NCBI GenBank assembly: GCA_027924645.1 | Contig: BSBN01001363.1 | Span: 248,001 to 312,000 of the forward strand | Source: Cunninghamia lanceolata | Taxonomy: Eukaryota > Streptophyta > Pinopsida > Cupressales > Cupressaceae | Length of the DNA: 64,000 nt | Direction of reading: 5' to 3' | Part shown: piece by piece, positions 1-11,339 of the stretch | Layout: every line of letters begins with the position of its first letter | How positions within the stretch are numbered: position 1 is the first letter of the stretch | The notes under the pieces: generated by a model | The model's database searches: none | Told to the model about the DNA's origin: nothing | What the model saw: only the letters and a program-made list of their open reading frames with translations | Translations under genes and position numbers: made by a program

Positions 1-2330
1 TTTAGATTAATAGAATAATATAATTATACGATGATACAATAAAGGAATGATAGAATACTAGATTTATAGAATAATATAATGGTAGAAATAAAGAATGATA
101 GAAGGAAACAACAATAAAATAATAGAATTGTAGAATACTAGTATAACAAAATAATAAAATGATAGAATGAAAGAATGGTAGAATAATAGATTTCTATAAT
201 AATAGAATGATAGAATTATATAATGATAGAATGAAGGAACAATAGAGTAATGAAATTGTTGAATAATAGTATGATATAATGATAAAAATGAAAGAATGAT
301 AGAATAGTAGAATAATAGAATTGTAGAGTAATAGAATTCTAGAATGATAGAATGAAAGAATGGTAGAATACTAGAATTGTAGAATAATAGAATTATAGAA
401 GAAAGAATGATAGAATTATAGATTCATAGAATAATCGAATGAGAGTTATAGATTAATAGAATGAAATAATGATAGAATAATAGAATTGTAAAATGATAGA
501 ATGAAACATTAATAGAACAATAGCCTTATAGTACAATAGAATGATAGAATTATATAATGATAGAATGAAAAAATTATAGAGTAATAGAATTGTTGAATAA
601 TACAATAATAGAATTATAGAATAATAGAATAATAGAATGAAAGAATGAAAGAATGATAGAATAATAGAATGATAGAATAATAGAATGATAGAATGATAGA
701 ATATAAGAATGATAGAATAAAAGATTTATAGAATGATAGAACAATAGATTTATAGAATGATAGGACAATAGATTTATAGAATAATAGAATTATAGAATGG
801 TAGAATAATAGGTTTATAGAATAATAGAATGATATAATTGTAGAATCATAGAATGAAAGAATGATAGAATAGTCGATTTATAGAATGATTAAATCTAAGA
901 ATGATAGAATGAAAGAGTGATAGGATGAAAGAATGATAGAAATATAGATTTAAGGAATAATAGAATTTTATAATTGCAAAATGATAGAATGAAAGAATTG
1001 TAAGAGTAATAGAACTATATATTAATTGAATAATAGAATTATACAATGATAGAACGAAAGAATAATAAAGTAATAGATAAATATAGAATAATGGAGTGAT
1101 ATAATTGTATAAGGATAGAATAAAAGAATGATGGAATAATAGAATTATAGATTAATAGATCTATACAACATGATAGAATGAAACAATTATAGCATAATTT
1201 AATATTTATAGAATAATAGAATGATAGAATAATAGATTTATTTAATATAATAATAGAATGATAAAATAATAGATTTATACAATAATAGAATGTTAGAATT
1301 ATAAAATGGTAGAATAAAAGAACGATAGATTAATAAGACTTTAGAATAATATACAATGATAGAATAAAGGAATGATAGAATAATATATTTATAGAATAAT
1401 ATAATGGTAGAAATATAGAATGATGAAAGGAAACAATGATAGAATAATAGAATTGTAGAATACTAGTATAATAGAATAATAGAATTGTAGAATACTAGTA
1501 TAATAGAATAATAGAATGAAAGAAAGGTAGAATAATAGAATGATGGAATTATAGAATGATTGAATGAAGGAACAATAGAGTAATGGAATTGTAGAATAAT
1601 AGTATGATATAATGATAAAAATGAAAGAATGATAGGATAATATAATTGCATAATAATATGATAATAGAATAAAAGAATGATAGAATGAAATATTGATAGA
1701 ATAATAGATTTATAAAATAATAGAATGATAGATTAGTAGAACAATACAATAAAGGAATGATATAATAAAGGAATGATAGAATAATAGATTTATATAATAA
1801 TAGAATTATAGATTTATAGAATTATAGTATTATAGAATTATAGATTGATAGAACAATAGATTTATAGAATAATAGAATGATAGAATTGTAGGGTGAAGAA
1901 TAATAAAACAAAAGAATTGTAGTTAATAATAGAATGATAGAATGAAACAATCATAGAATAAAAGATTTATAAAATAATATAATCCAATAGAAATATAGAA
2001 TGATAGAAGGAAACAATGATAGAATAATAGAATTGTGGAATACTAGTATAATAGAATGATAGAATGAAAGAATGGTAGAATAATAGATTTCTAGAATAAT
2101 AGAATGATGGAATTATAGAATGATAGAATGAAAGAACAATAGAGTAATGGAATTGTAGAATAATATTAGTATGGTATTATGATAAAAATGAAAGAATGAT
2201 CAATTGAATAATATAATTTCATAATAATATGATAATAGAATAAAAGAATGATAGAATGAAATATTGATAGAATAATAGATTTATAAAATAATAGAATGAT
2301 AGAATATTAGAATAATATAATTCTAGAGCA
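1..2330 (+). repeat. 8-bp satellite block (AGAATRAT)
   Basis: Tandem array of an 8-bp monomer, mostly AGAATGAT, AGAATAAT, AGAATTGT, AGATTTAT and AGAATGAA. The + strand has almost no C. Marker variants such as GATCTATACAACATG (from 1158) and AATAGCCTTATAG (about 520) recur in other blocks and define longer-range repeats. Long reading frames on the minus strand (peptides like SFYHSIIL) follow from the repeat: three monomers make 24 nt, or 8 codons, and a C-poor + strand gives few minus-strand stops. No gene is seen. Confidence 0.95.
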
Positions 2331-2350
2331 ATGAATGAATGAATGAATGA
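2331..2350 (+). repeat. (ATGA)5 microsatellite
   Basis: Five ATGA copies lie at the junction of satellite and island copy 1. The same junction has seven copies at 34351 and three at 62213, so the tract varies between macrosatellite units. Confidence 0.9.
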
Positions 2351-2511
2351 AGAATTTTAATAACGTCCACAAGGCCACAGTAGCCTATCGGACCCATCAG
2401 CCGCGCACATCCCCTTCAAATAGAACAACAACCACAAAACATCCTCTAAGTTGCCTAAACTTCCTTCTTGAGATCTTCCCTTTTGCTGTGAAGTTTGATC
2501 CCGAGGTTCAC
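2351..2511 (+). repeat. Macrosatellite island copy 1, left part
   Basis: Non-satellite island, higher in GC than its surroundings and nearly identical to 34379-34564 and 62225-62410. The gypsy element at 2512-9962 split it; the right part resumes at 9968. Reading from the ATG at 2347, the + strand is open and begins MKNFNNVHK, with SPSN and LNFLLEIFPFAVKFD further on. The frame stops at once where the transposon enters. I recognise no domain. The frame is also open in the other two copies, so it could be a tiny conserved ORF or chance. Confidence 0.85.
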
Positions 2512-3979
2512 TGATGCAAAGTGGCATAAGGGAAGCAACAAAACAAGGTTTACTATTCTCCTTTGCCCACTCACCTACTTCACCTAGCCTTCAACCAACC
2601 ACAGGCACATCCAAGGGTGTATGAAGGGTTTGATATCCAGGTTATAACTCAACCCTCAAGGCTTCTCCCACACCTTAAGACAGGTCAATAAACACTTTTC
2701 TTGCAGTTGGTTTGATTCCCAACTTCCTACAACTCTCCAACCTCTACTTTGACTAGTAAGGCTACTAGCCCTCCAAACCTAGTTTTCTCCACACAACTTG
2801 ACAAAACCCCAAATGATTAGGCAAGTAAATGATGGATTTGGATACCCTTTAAGGGACTCTTTCAAACTTCCAAACCTCCAGTTCCCACTCTACTCCAGCA
2901 ATTCAGAACACCTACTAGGTCTCTAGGCCTAATTGATCAGTTTAGGGCTAGGTTACAAAGCAAGTGGTCAAATTTGGATTCATAGATTAGGGACAAGAAT
3001 TTGGAACACCTCTACCACATCTGAACAACTCAAAACCACCATTCATTCACTCACCCTATCAGGATTTTGTCATCTACAACAGCAAATGGCATAAATTTGG
3101 TCAAATACATGGTAATACTTGACCTAGGGCATCACTTTAAAAATCAAAAACAATCTTTCCCAGCCAAATGCTTCTAGAATCATGTAATGTACAACCCTAG
3201 CTTGCATTTCACCAATTTTCAAGAGATTTTACCGGTTGGAATGCATTCTAGGGCCGGATTTATATGACAAACCCTAGAAAATAGGGTTTTAGACCAGTTT
3301 TAAAACAAAATACAATAACTTTTCACTCTGACCACTTCAAGACCTCAAGCCTATTGTATTCAAACCTTGACTCAGTTTAGTTTTAGAAAAACAACATTTT
3401 CTCACCTGGCCAATTCGTACAGGCCGTACACAGCAAGAAAAACAAGGAGAAACTAACTATTTTTATTGTTTCAATGCCCAAAACTTCATATAGGAACTTC
3501 TCTGCCATACAGGAGTGAGAAAACAACATTATAGACTGATCCAAGTCAGTGTGCAACTTCTCCAAATAGTTTTAACTGCCAAAATGGAGTTGCAACCGGT
3601 CAATGTGTCATTGACACTATTGACAACACTAGACACTATGGCATTTTGTTTTAGCACAAAGACACCGATTGGTTTCACTTGTCCAATGGAGTCTTAACAA
3701 CTATCCTACTCTCCTAAACATGACAAAACATAAAACTAGCCAATAGACTCAAAGAAAACATCATTAGACCTATTAGGCCTAATTGACTCAACAAGGGTCC
3801 AAATGGACTAAGCATGATTGAGGTTTATATGATTACCCCAATCATCTTGACCATACAGAGTGGACCATACAATCATGGCTAAAGGTCTTATTACAAACAT
3901 ACATTGAAAAAAACCATGACTTATCAAAAATGCATCCAAATGCTTGAGGTGTCAAACTGCTCCTAGGTGCCCTGCACCA
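2512..3979 (-). repeat. 3' LTR of the gypsy element
   Basis: 1,468 bp, the same length as the partner at 8495-9962. On the minus strand it begins TGGTGCAGGG and ends GCCACTTTGCATCA, giving TG...CA ends. Differences from the 5' LTR are mostly transitions. A weak TATA-like string (CATATAAAC on the minus strand, near 3823-3832) is shared by both LTRs and may mark the U3 promoter. Confidence 0.95.
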
Positions 3980-3993
3980 TACACCCACTGTCA
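3980..3993 (-). promoter_or_regulatory. Probable polypurine tract
   Basis: The minus strand next to the 3' LTR reads ACAGTGGGTGTA. It is in the right place to prime plus-strand DNA synthesis, but it is short and interrupted by pyrimidines. Assignment rests on position. Confidence 0.4.
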
Positions 3994-4239
3994 AACAGAA
4001 CTCAAGTCTCTTAAGTTAGGAATGTTGTCAAATGTGAAACCTACCTTCTCAATGTCTGCTCTACTCATCCAAGTGGCATCCTCCTAAGGTTTATTGAGCC
4101 ACTTCACCAAATATTCATAATATGTGTGCCTCCTAGTTTGTTTTGCAATCCTGTGATCCAAAATGCACTCAATCTGATCAGGAGATGAAGGAATTAGTTC
4201 TTGGAGTGTCTGATCAGTTTGGTTTACTTCATCAGTAGT

Positions 4240-5507
4240 CTAAGGATCAGATCCTTTATAGGGATAAAGGTCTGAAACATTAAAAATTGGTGACAAAGCA
4301 ATGCCATCCGGAAGTCTGATTTTATATGCATTTTCTCCACATTTCTTGAGCACTTCACAAGGCCCAATCTTCTTCATAAGCAGCTTGGTATATTTACCTA
4401 CAGGGAGTCTCTTCTTCTTAAGGTAGACCATGACCAAATCCCCTTCCTTGAACTGCAGATCCCTTCTCTTTCTGTCAGCAGACTGTTTATACTTCTGAGA
4501 AGTGGATTGCAATTTCTGTTTTACTTGTTCATGGACATCTCTCATCACTTGAACGAAGTCTTCAGCTAAGGTACTGCTGTTTTCCAGTCCTCTAACCTCT
4601 TTAAGTTCCAAAATACCACTTGGGTGAGTGTCATAAACAATTTGGAATAGAGACAGGCTGGTGCTTCTATTGACAGTGTCATTATATGAGAACTCTGCCT
4701 GAGCCAAAACTGAATCCCAACTAGCACCCTGCTCCTTTGTTAGGCATCTTAGGAGGTTGCCAAGTGACCTATTAATCACCTTTGTTTGTCCATCAGACTG
4801 AGGCTGATAGGCAGATGATAATGACAAGTTTATACCTAGTCTTTTCCAAAGTGTCCTCCAGAAGTGTCCTATGAACTTGGGGTCTCTGTCAGAGATTATG
4901 GACAAAGGTAAACCATGTAACCTGACTATTTCCTTGAAGAAAAGACCTGCTATGTGTGAGGCATCATGTGTGGTTTTACATGGGATGAAGTGAGCCATTT
5001 TTGAGAACATATCAACAACCACAAAGATGCTATCATGTCCATTCTTGGTCCTAGGCAAACCAAGTACAAAATCCATGCTTATGGAATCCCAAGGTTTTGA
5101 AGGAATAGGTAGTGGAGTGTATAAACCTACATTTGATGTATGCCCCTTGGCTCTTTGGCAGATTTGATAGCTTTCAACAAACTTTATTACATCAGTTTGT
5201 AACTTTGGCCAAAAATAGTATCTCCTAACCAATTCTAGGGTCTTATCAATGCCAAAGTGGCCTGACATGCTGCCACAGTGCTTTTCCTTAATAATATTCT
5301 CTCTAACAGACCCTCTTGGGATGCATAACATACTACCCTTGAAAAGATATCCATCTTGTATCAAAAAATCAGAAAAATCAGTGTTATACCTTCCTGTCAT
5401 GGCTTTGCAAGATTGGTAAGGTTCCTTGAAGTCTTCTTCTGCTGCATACTGATCTTTGATGGCATGAATACCTGTACTTTCCAACTGAATGGTCTGCACA
5501 ACAAGAT
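4240..5507 (-). pseudogene. Integrase region of the gypsy pol (inactivated)
   Basis: This is the 3' part of an open frame read down from 5592. It inserts retrotransposon cDNA into chromosomes. From the frame start at 5592, visible parts are ALSRR at the RNase H junction (residues 24-28), the HHCC zinc domain (H105, H112, then Y142 and C145), the catalytic core, and a C-terminal module ending SPIFNVSDLYPY. Two key residues are wrong. Position 142 should be the first Cys of CxxC but is Tyr (codon 5167-5169). The catalytic triad has D174 and D235, but Lys stands at residue 271 (codon 4780-4782), exactly where the D,D-35-E Glu belongs. The GPY/F motif reads GPC. The frame closes at 4240 with no chromodomain. 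The protein would not be expected to catalyse integration. Confidence 0.93.
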
Positions 5508-5879
5508 TTCTCCTACTTAAGGCATTGGCTACCTTATTGGCCACTCCTTTCTTGTGTTTTATTGAGAAGGTGTATGCTTGGATGTACTCCATCCACTTGA
5601 CATGTCTGTGGTTTAACTTCTGCTACCTGTTCAAGAAGCTCAATGCATGGTTATCAGTAAAAACTATAAATTCCTTAGGCAATAAATAGTGTCTCCACTT
5701 CCTCAATGATTGGACCATTGCATATAATTCTAGATCATAGGTAGAGTAGTTCTATTTTTCCTCATTTAACTTCTCACTAAAGAAGGCCTACAAGCCTCCC
5801 ATCTTGACTTAGGACTCCCCCTACAGCCCTCTTACTTGCATCACACTCTACCACAAAGACCTTGTCAAAATTAGGTAGA
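5508..5879 (-). pseudogene. RNase H region of the gypsy pol (frameshifted)
   Basis: Degrades the RNA strand of RNA-DNA hybrids during reverse transcription. The start, [13 protein letters not shown], includes the first catalytic Asp (codon 5840-5842). The frame then reads into a TAG at 5777-5779. The homologous sequence resumes one frame over through YSTYDLELYAMVQSL and TDNHAL, which fits a single extra base near 5785-5790. The second frame has TAG codons at 5752-5754 and 5623-5625 before joining the integrase frame. Confidence 0.85.
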
Positions 5880-6640
5880 ACAAGGACTGATTGTTTTGAT
5901 ATTTTTTTCTTTAACAGTTCAAAGGCTTGATTGGCCTCATTTGTCCACACAAACATACATTTCTTGCCCCCTTTTATGGTGTCAACAAGTGGAGCACAAA
6001 TAGCACTAAACCCTCTAATGAACTTTCTATAAAAGCTGCATAAACCATGGAAACTCCTTACCTCAGAGGCTATGGTAGGTGTTGGCCAATTAAGAATGGC
6101 TTCCACCAAATATACAACAATGAACTTGTTAAGGAATGGTTTTAGCACCTCATTCATCAATCTCATGAAGGTGCTTGGTGCATTTGATAAGCCAAAAGGC
6201 ATGACAACCCATTCAAATAGTCCTTCATTGGTTTTGAAGGCAGTTTTCCACTCATCCCCCTCCCTTATCCTGATTTGGTGATAACCACTTTTTAGATCTA
6301 TCTTGGTAAAATACTTAGCCCTACCCAAGCAATCCATTAAATCTTCTATTCTAGGCATTGGAAATCTATACTTGATAGTAATCTTGTTAATGGCCCTGGA
6401 ATCAGTGCATAGTCTCCATGTTCCTTCTTTCTTGGGTGCAAGTACTGCAAATACTACACATGGGCTAATACTCCTCTTGATAAGTCCTCTATCCAACAAG
6501 TCCTAGATTTGTCTTGCTACTTTTGCATTTTTCTCTGGGGTCAACTTGTAAGCTGCTTGGTTTGGTAGGGTGGATCCAGGGATGAGATCAATGCAATGAC
6601 TAATCTCCCTCTTTGGTGGAAGGGCATCCTTACTCTCATC
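5880..6640 (-). pseudogene. Reverse transcriptase region of the gypsy pol (catalytic motif deleted)
   Basis: RNA/DNA-directed DNA polymerase domain in the same frame as gag. Conserved blocks include [37 protein letters not shown] (first catalytic Asp) and [12 protein letters not shown]. After the block KFIVVY (ending 6110) the sequence jumps straight to [10 protein letters not shown] (from 6106). In the family these are separated by the YxDD active-site loop and roughly 65-70 further residues. The polymerase has therefore lost its catalytic Asp pair by an in-frame internal deletion of about 200 bp. A TAG at 6503-6505 also interrupts the N-terminal part. The connection segment ([15 protein letters not shown]) is intact. 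Confidence 0.93.
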
Positions 6641-6897
6641 GGCTATCACATCATGAAACCTTTCGAATAGTTCTTCTACTTCCTTTGATCCAATCCTCCT
6701 AAGAGGTTTCTGCACTTTGACCTTCTTGGGATTTGCATCCTTGGGCTTGATGACTACTGCAAAACATGGCACTTTCTCTTCCTTGAGGTTAGCCAAAAAC
6801 TCTTTTTCACCTACCAACATAACTAAACTAGAAATGATCTTCTCTTTGCAATCATCAATCAAAGGAGTCATTGTGAACTTTTCACCATTTTTGGAAA

Positions 6898-7213
6898 AAT
6901 GAATCACATTTTTCTTACCATCATGTTGGGCACTTGTGTCAGGTTGCCAAGGCCTTCCAAGAAGAAGGTGGCATGCATCCATATCTACTATCTCACAAAG
7001 AATCCTATCATGATATGGACCTATCTTGAATTCAACCCAACATTTCTCTTTCACTACAATTTGTTGGTCCTTGGTTAGCCAAAACACTCTATAGGGGTTG
7101 GGATGAGGTATCCTTTCCAATCCTAACTTATTCACCATTTCATTGGAAGCCAAATTCTCAGAAGAACCTGAATCAACTATTACCTTGCAGACTTTTTCTT
7201 TCACCTTCCAAGT
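6898..7213 (-). pseudogene. Retropepsin-like protease region of the gypsy polyprotein
   Basis: Aspartic protease that would cleave the Gag-Pol precursor. The active-site triplet is Asp-Ser-Gly in VIVDSGSSENLAS (codons 7166-7174), and the C-terminal flap-side block reads HLLLGRPWQPD. This part lacks an internal stop but can only be read by passing upstream nonsense codons in gag, and it lies in a dead polyprotein. The HLLLGRPW block is common in plant Ty3/gypsy polyproteins. Confidence 0.85.
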
Positions 7214-7399
7214 GGTTCTGAACAAGTTGTTTCTTTGGGGCTTCTCCTTGGTGGCTGGCATGATGAGGGACCTATTAAACATGAGGCATTCTCCACTCTC
7301 TGGTGTTGCAGACTTGGAAGAGGCAGTTTGGTATGATGTAGTTCTTTGACAGTCATCCTCTTGAAGGAGCTGCACCCTTGTATCTCTCTGATTTGCAGA

Positions 7400-8470
7400 A
7401 TTGTTTCCAATCTTCTCTGGGCACCTAAAGGACTGATTTCCTATCTGATTGCAAGAGAAACACCTTCTAGTGAACACATTGGGACCCTTGCCCCCACTTC
7501 TTCCTCTGCCATTACCTCTCCCTCTAAACTGACCCTTATTAGCACTGTTTCTGTTAGCCTGTCCTTGGCTGCCTTCTTGTGATCTGCCTTCTTGGTATCT
7601 AGGAAAGTTGTATCTGTTTTGAAATTTGCCTCTACCCCTGAAGTTTAGATTTCCTCTACCTCTACTACTGCTATTTGAATCACCTTTTCTCCTTTGTTTG
7701 TCCTCAATCCTCAATGCCATTTGAAAACACTTGTGGACTGTCTCCAGGTTAAAGAGTGTTAATTCATCTTGAATTGAGAATTTAAGGCCATTGAGATACC
7801 TTGCAATCTTTTGTTTTTCATTCTCAGGTATCTTGGCTTTCAATGTCATCTTATGAAACTCCTCTATGTAGGTGCTCACGTCCATGTCCTTCTATCTCAA
7901 GTTTTGCAACTTCTTGTGCAAGTTGACTTCATAGTCTTTAGGAACAAATTGCTTCTTGATTTCAAGTACCATCTTCCTCCATGTAGTGATAGGGTTCCTA
8001 TCATCTTCCATCCTCTCATTTTGAATAAAGTTCCACCAACTCAAGGCTAGCCCTTTCATTCTTGATTTGACAATCCTCACTTTCTAATTTTTTGCCACTT
8101 CTTCACATCCAAAATAGTTCTCCATTGCCTCTATCCAATCAAGGCACTCCTCTAGATTCATCATACTAGGAAACATAGGTAAGTCCACCTTAGTGTCCTT
8201 CCTACTCAACTTTCCAAGAGCATCTAGGAATTGTCTCTCTGACATGCCTCCTTGTGGCTCTTCCATGGGCGCTTCTTCTTCTTCATCTTGATCCTCTTCC
8301 TCTGAACCTAAGATGACTTCTGGCTTCTTCTTCTTGTCCTTGTCTTTCTTCAACTTTTCTATCTCAGCCTCCATCCTTTTGTTCTTGGCTGCTTGCTCTC
8401 TCACTATCTTTGCCAATTCGGCATTAGTCACTCTTGAAGGGATTTCCTCCTCTTCTTCTCTGTCTCCCAT
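7400..8470 (-). pseudogene. Gag region of the gypsy element (nonsense codons, altered zinc knuckle)
   Basis: Structural protein that packages element RNA. I take the ATG at 8468-8470 (MGDREEEEE) as the start because it follows the primer site by 9 nt. Next come a lysine/glutamate-rich coiled segment, an acidic stretch, and the retrotransposon gag core (LSWWNFIQNER, KQFVPKDYEVNLHKKLQNL, IARYLNGLKFSIQDEL). An Arg/Gly-rich tail and one zinc knuckle (7421-7462) follow. In-frame TAG codons lie at 8084-8086 and 7892-7894. The knuckle keeps its three Cys, but the CX2CX4HX4C histidine is Asn. Frame is shared with protease and RT, so it was one Gag-Pol reading frame. Confidence 0.92.
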
Positions 8471-8479
8471 CTCTTTGAT

Positions 8480-8492
8480 GGATCTGATACCA
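8480..8492 (-). promoter_or_regulatory. Primer binding site (initiator Met tRNA type)
   Basis: The minus strand two bases inside the 5' LTR reads TGGTATCAGATCC. Its first ten bases match the plant initiator methionine tRNA 3' end (TGGTATCAGAGC), the usual Ty3/gypsy primer. Confidence 0.9.
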
Positions 8493-8494
8493 CC

Positions 8495-9962
8495 TGATGC
8501 AGAGTGGCACAAGGGAAGCAACAAAACAAGGTTTACTATTCTCCTTTGCCCACTCACCTACTTCACCTAGCCTTCAACCAACCACAGGCACATCCAAGGG
8601 TATATGAAGGGTTTGATATCTAGGCTATAACTCAACCCTCAAGGCTTCTCCCACACCTTAAGATAGGTCAATAAACACTTTTCTTGCAGTTGGTTTGATT
8701 CCCAACTTCCTACAACTCTCCAACCTCTACTTTGACTAGTAAGGCTACTAGCCCTCCAAACCTAGTTTTCTCCACACAACTTGAAAAAACCCAAAATGAC
8801 CAGGCAAGTAAATGATGGATTTGGATACCCATTAAGGGACTCTTTCAAACTTCCAAACCTCCAGTTCCCACTCTACTCCAGCAATTCAGAACACCTACTA
8901 GGTCTCTAGGCCTAATTGATCAATTTAGGGCTAGGTTACAAAGCAAGTGGTCAAATTTGGGTTCATAGATCAGGGATAGGAATTTGGAACACCTCTACCA
9001 CATCCAAACAACTCAAAACCACCATTCATTTGCTCACCCTATCAGGATTTTGTCATCTACAACAACAAATTGCATAAATTTGGTCAAATACATGGTAATA
9101 CTTGACCTAGGGCATCACTTTAAAAATTGAAAACAATCTTTCCCAGCCAAATGCTTCTGGAATCATGCAACGTACAACCCTAGCCTACATTTCACCAATT
9201 TTCAAGACATTTTACCGGTTGGAATGCATTCTAGGGCTGGATTAATATGACAAACCCTAGAAAATAGGGTTTTAGACCAGTTTTGAAACAAAATGCAATA
9301 ACTTTTCACTCTGACCACTTCAAGACCTCAAACCTATTGCATTCAAACCTTGACTCAGTCTATTTTTAGAAAAACAACATTTTCTCACCTGGCCAATCCG
9401 TACAGGCTGTACACAGCAAGAAAAATAGGGAAAAACTGACTGTTTTTATTGTTTCAATGCCCAAAACTCTGTACAGGAACTTCTCTGCCGTACAGGAGTG
9501 AGAAAACAACATTATAGACTGATCCAAGTTAGTGTACAACTTCTCCAAATAGTTTCAACCGCCAAAATGGAGTTGTAACCGGTCAATGTGTCATTGACAC
9601 TATTGACAACACTAGACACTATGGCATTTTGTTTTAGCACAAAGACACCGATTGGTTTCACTTGTCCAATGGAGTCTTAACAACTATCCTACTCTCCTAA
9701 ACATGACAAAACACAAAACTAGCTAATAGACTCAAAGAAAACATCATTAGACCTACTAGGCCTAATTGACTCAACAAGGGTCCAGATGGACTAAGCATGA
9801 TTAATGTTTATATGATTACCCCAATCATCTTGACCATACAGAGTGGACCATACAATCATGGCTAAAGGCCTTATTACAAACATACATTGAACAAAATCAT
9901 AACTTACCAAAAATGCATCCAAATGCTTGAGGTGTCAAACTGCTCCTATGTGCCCTGCACCA
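8495..9962 (-). repeat. 5' LTR of the gypsy element
   Basis: 1,468 bp. On the minus strand it begins TGGTGCAGGGCAC and ends CTCTGCATCA, beside the primer site. It would contain the element promoter. A weak TATA-like CATATAAAC lies near 9806-9814 (minus strand). Confidence 0.95.
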
Positions 9963-9967
9963 TTCGC

Positions 9968-9993
9968 CGTACTACCCAACCTTGTCCCTTCAA
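9968..9993 (+). repeat. Macrosatellite island copy 1, right part
   Basis: The remainder of the split island (CGTACTACCCAACC...). It matches the 3' ends of the island copies at 34379-34564 and 62225-62410, and so confirms the gypsy insertion point. Confidence 0.9.
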
Positions 9994-10929
9994 AGAATGG
10001 TAGAATGGTAGAATATTAGAATTTTAGAATAATAGAATTATAGAATGAAATAATGATAGGATAATAGGTTCATAGAATAGTAGAATGATAGAGTTATAGA
10101 TTAATACAATGAATAATGATAGAATAATAGAATTGTAGAATGATAGAATGAAACATTAATAGAATAATAGCCTTATAGTATAATAGAATGATAGAATTAT
10201 ATAATGATAGAATGAAAGAATCATAGAATAATAGAATTGTAGAATAATATAATGATAGAATAATCTAGACTTAATGAATTACAAAATGATGGAACTATAC
10301 AATAATAGAATTGTAAAATAATAAAAAAATAGAATTATAGAATTGTATAATTAAAGAATGATAGAATAATAGATTTATAGAATAATAGAATGATAAAATG
10401 ATAGAATAATAGAATGATATAATTATTAACTGATAGAATGATAGAATTATTCAATGATAGAATGAAATAATGATAGAACAATAGATTTATAAAATAATAG
10501 AATAATAGAATAATAGAACTATAGAATTGTAGAATAATAGATTTATAGAATGATAGACCAAAATAATGATAGAATAAAATATTAATAGAATAATAGAATG
10601 ATACAATTAGACAATGATAGAATATTAAAATTGAGGAATAATAAGATGATAGAATGAAATATTGATAGAAGAATAGATTTATGTAATAATAGAACAATAA
10701 AATTATAGAATGATAGAATAATTGAATAATAGAATTGTAGAATGATATGATAATAGAATGATAGAATGAAAGAATGATAGAATAATAGATCAATAGAGAA
10801 TAATAAATTTATATAATAGAATAATAGAATTGTAGGATAAGAGAGTTATAAAATGATAGAATAATAAATTTAGAGAATAATAGAATGATAGAATTATGGA
10901 ATGATAGAATGAAAGAATGATAGAATAAT
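9994..10929 (+). repeat. 8-bp satellite between island and chimeric block, unit 1
   Basis: Same AGAATRAT monomer. The segment aligns with 34565-35552 and 62411-63358, including rare variants such as CTAGACTTAATGAATTAC near 10265. No gene is seen. Confidence 0.93.
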
Positions 10930-11266
10930 TGTTGTACTGCCAAAAGTCATGATTTCAACCTATGGTGATTTAATTCTACAACTACCATGATTACAAATGG
11001 TTTAACTCCCTCAACTAGAAGTATAAAAAGGAGGTTGGTGCTTTTTTTTTGTGGGTTGGGTTGGTTGGTGATTGTTGTAGAAGAGAGTATTGTCTCTAAG
11101 GATTATAGATTGATTTGAATTGTGTAATTTTTATTCCTAATGTTGTTAGATCAAATGTGAATCTATGATATCAATAAATTTACATCAATTTGTGTTGTTG
11201 TGTGAAAGTTGTTATTTTGGTTGCTAGATTCTGGTAGTTTGATAACACTCCTAGATCTAGACTGCA
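10930..11266 (+). repeat. LTR-like segment of chimeric block A
   Basis: Begins TGTTG and ends ...GACTGCA just before a primer-site-like sequence. It contains TATAAAAA at 11022-11029. Copy B lacks about 100 bp from the middle; copy C at 63359 keeps it. Confidence 0.6.
11022..11029 (+). promoter_or_regulatory. TATA box in LTR-like segment
   Basis: TATAAAAA, followed by GGAGG, about 92 bp into the LTR-like segment. Copies B and C have TATAAAAA at the same place. Confidence 0.5.
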
Positions 11267-11271
11267 TTAAG

Positions 11272-11283
11272 TGATATCAAAGC
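11272..11283 (+). promoter_or_regulatory. Decayed primer binding site
   Basis: TGATATCAAAGC differs from the initiator-Met primer sequence TGGTATCAGAGC at two positions. It lies six bases after the LTR-like end and is shared by copies B and C. Confidence 0.5.
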
Positions 11284-11339
11284 CCAATTTGGGTTGTGTC
11301 AAAAAGAAGGAATCCTAAAGAATTTTTTTGTGGGTTCAA

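Larger units (their letters stand above)
2512..9962 (-). mobile_element. Ty3/gypsy LTR retrotransposon, full-length, defective
   Basis: Complete element of 7,451 bp on the minus strand. It has two 1,468-bp LTRs, an initiator-Met-type primer site and a gag-protease-RT-RNase H-integrase order, which defines Ty3/gypsy. The 5-bp target duplications are TTCAC (2507-2511) and TTCGC (9963-9967), one mismatch apart. Island copies at 34379 and 62225 show the uninterrupted site. The LTRs differ by roughly 3% where I compared about 350 bp by eye, so the insertion is moderately old. The polyprotein is dead: five in-frame TAG codons, one frameshift, loss of the RT catalytic motif, and substituted metal-binding and catalytic residues in the zinc knuckle and integrase. 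No chromodomain is visible after the integrase, so the lineage is uncertain. Confidence 0.97.

Noticed and set aside
1..2330. CRISPR-like short regular repeats
   Set aside because: The repeats are contiguous 8-mers without spacers, and the sequence is eukaryotic.
5489..8570. Plus-strand frames over the gypsy element (for example 8313-8570 and 5489-5689)
   Set aside because: Shadows of the minus-strand Gag-Pol frame.
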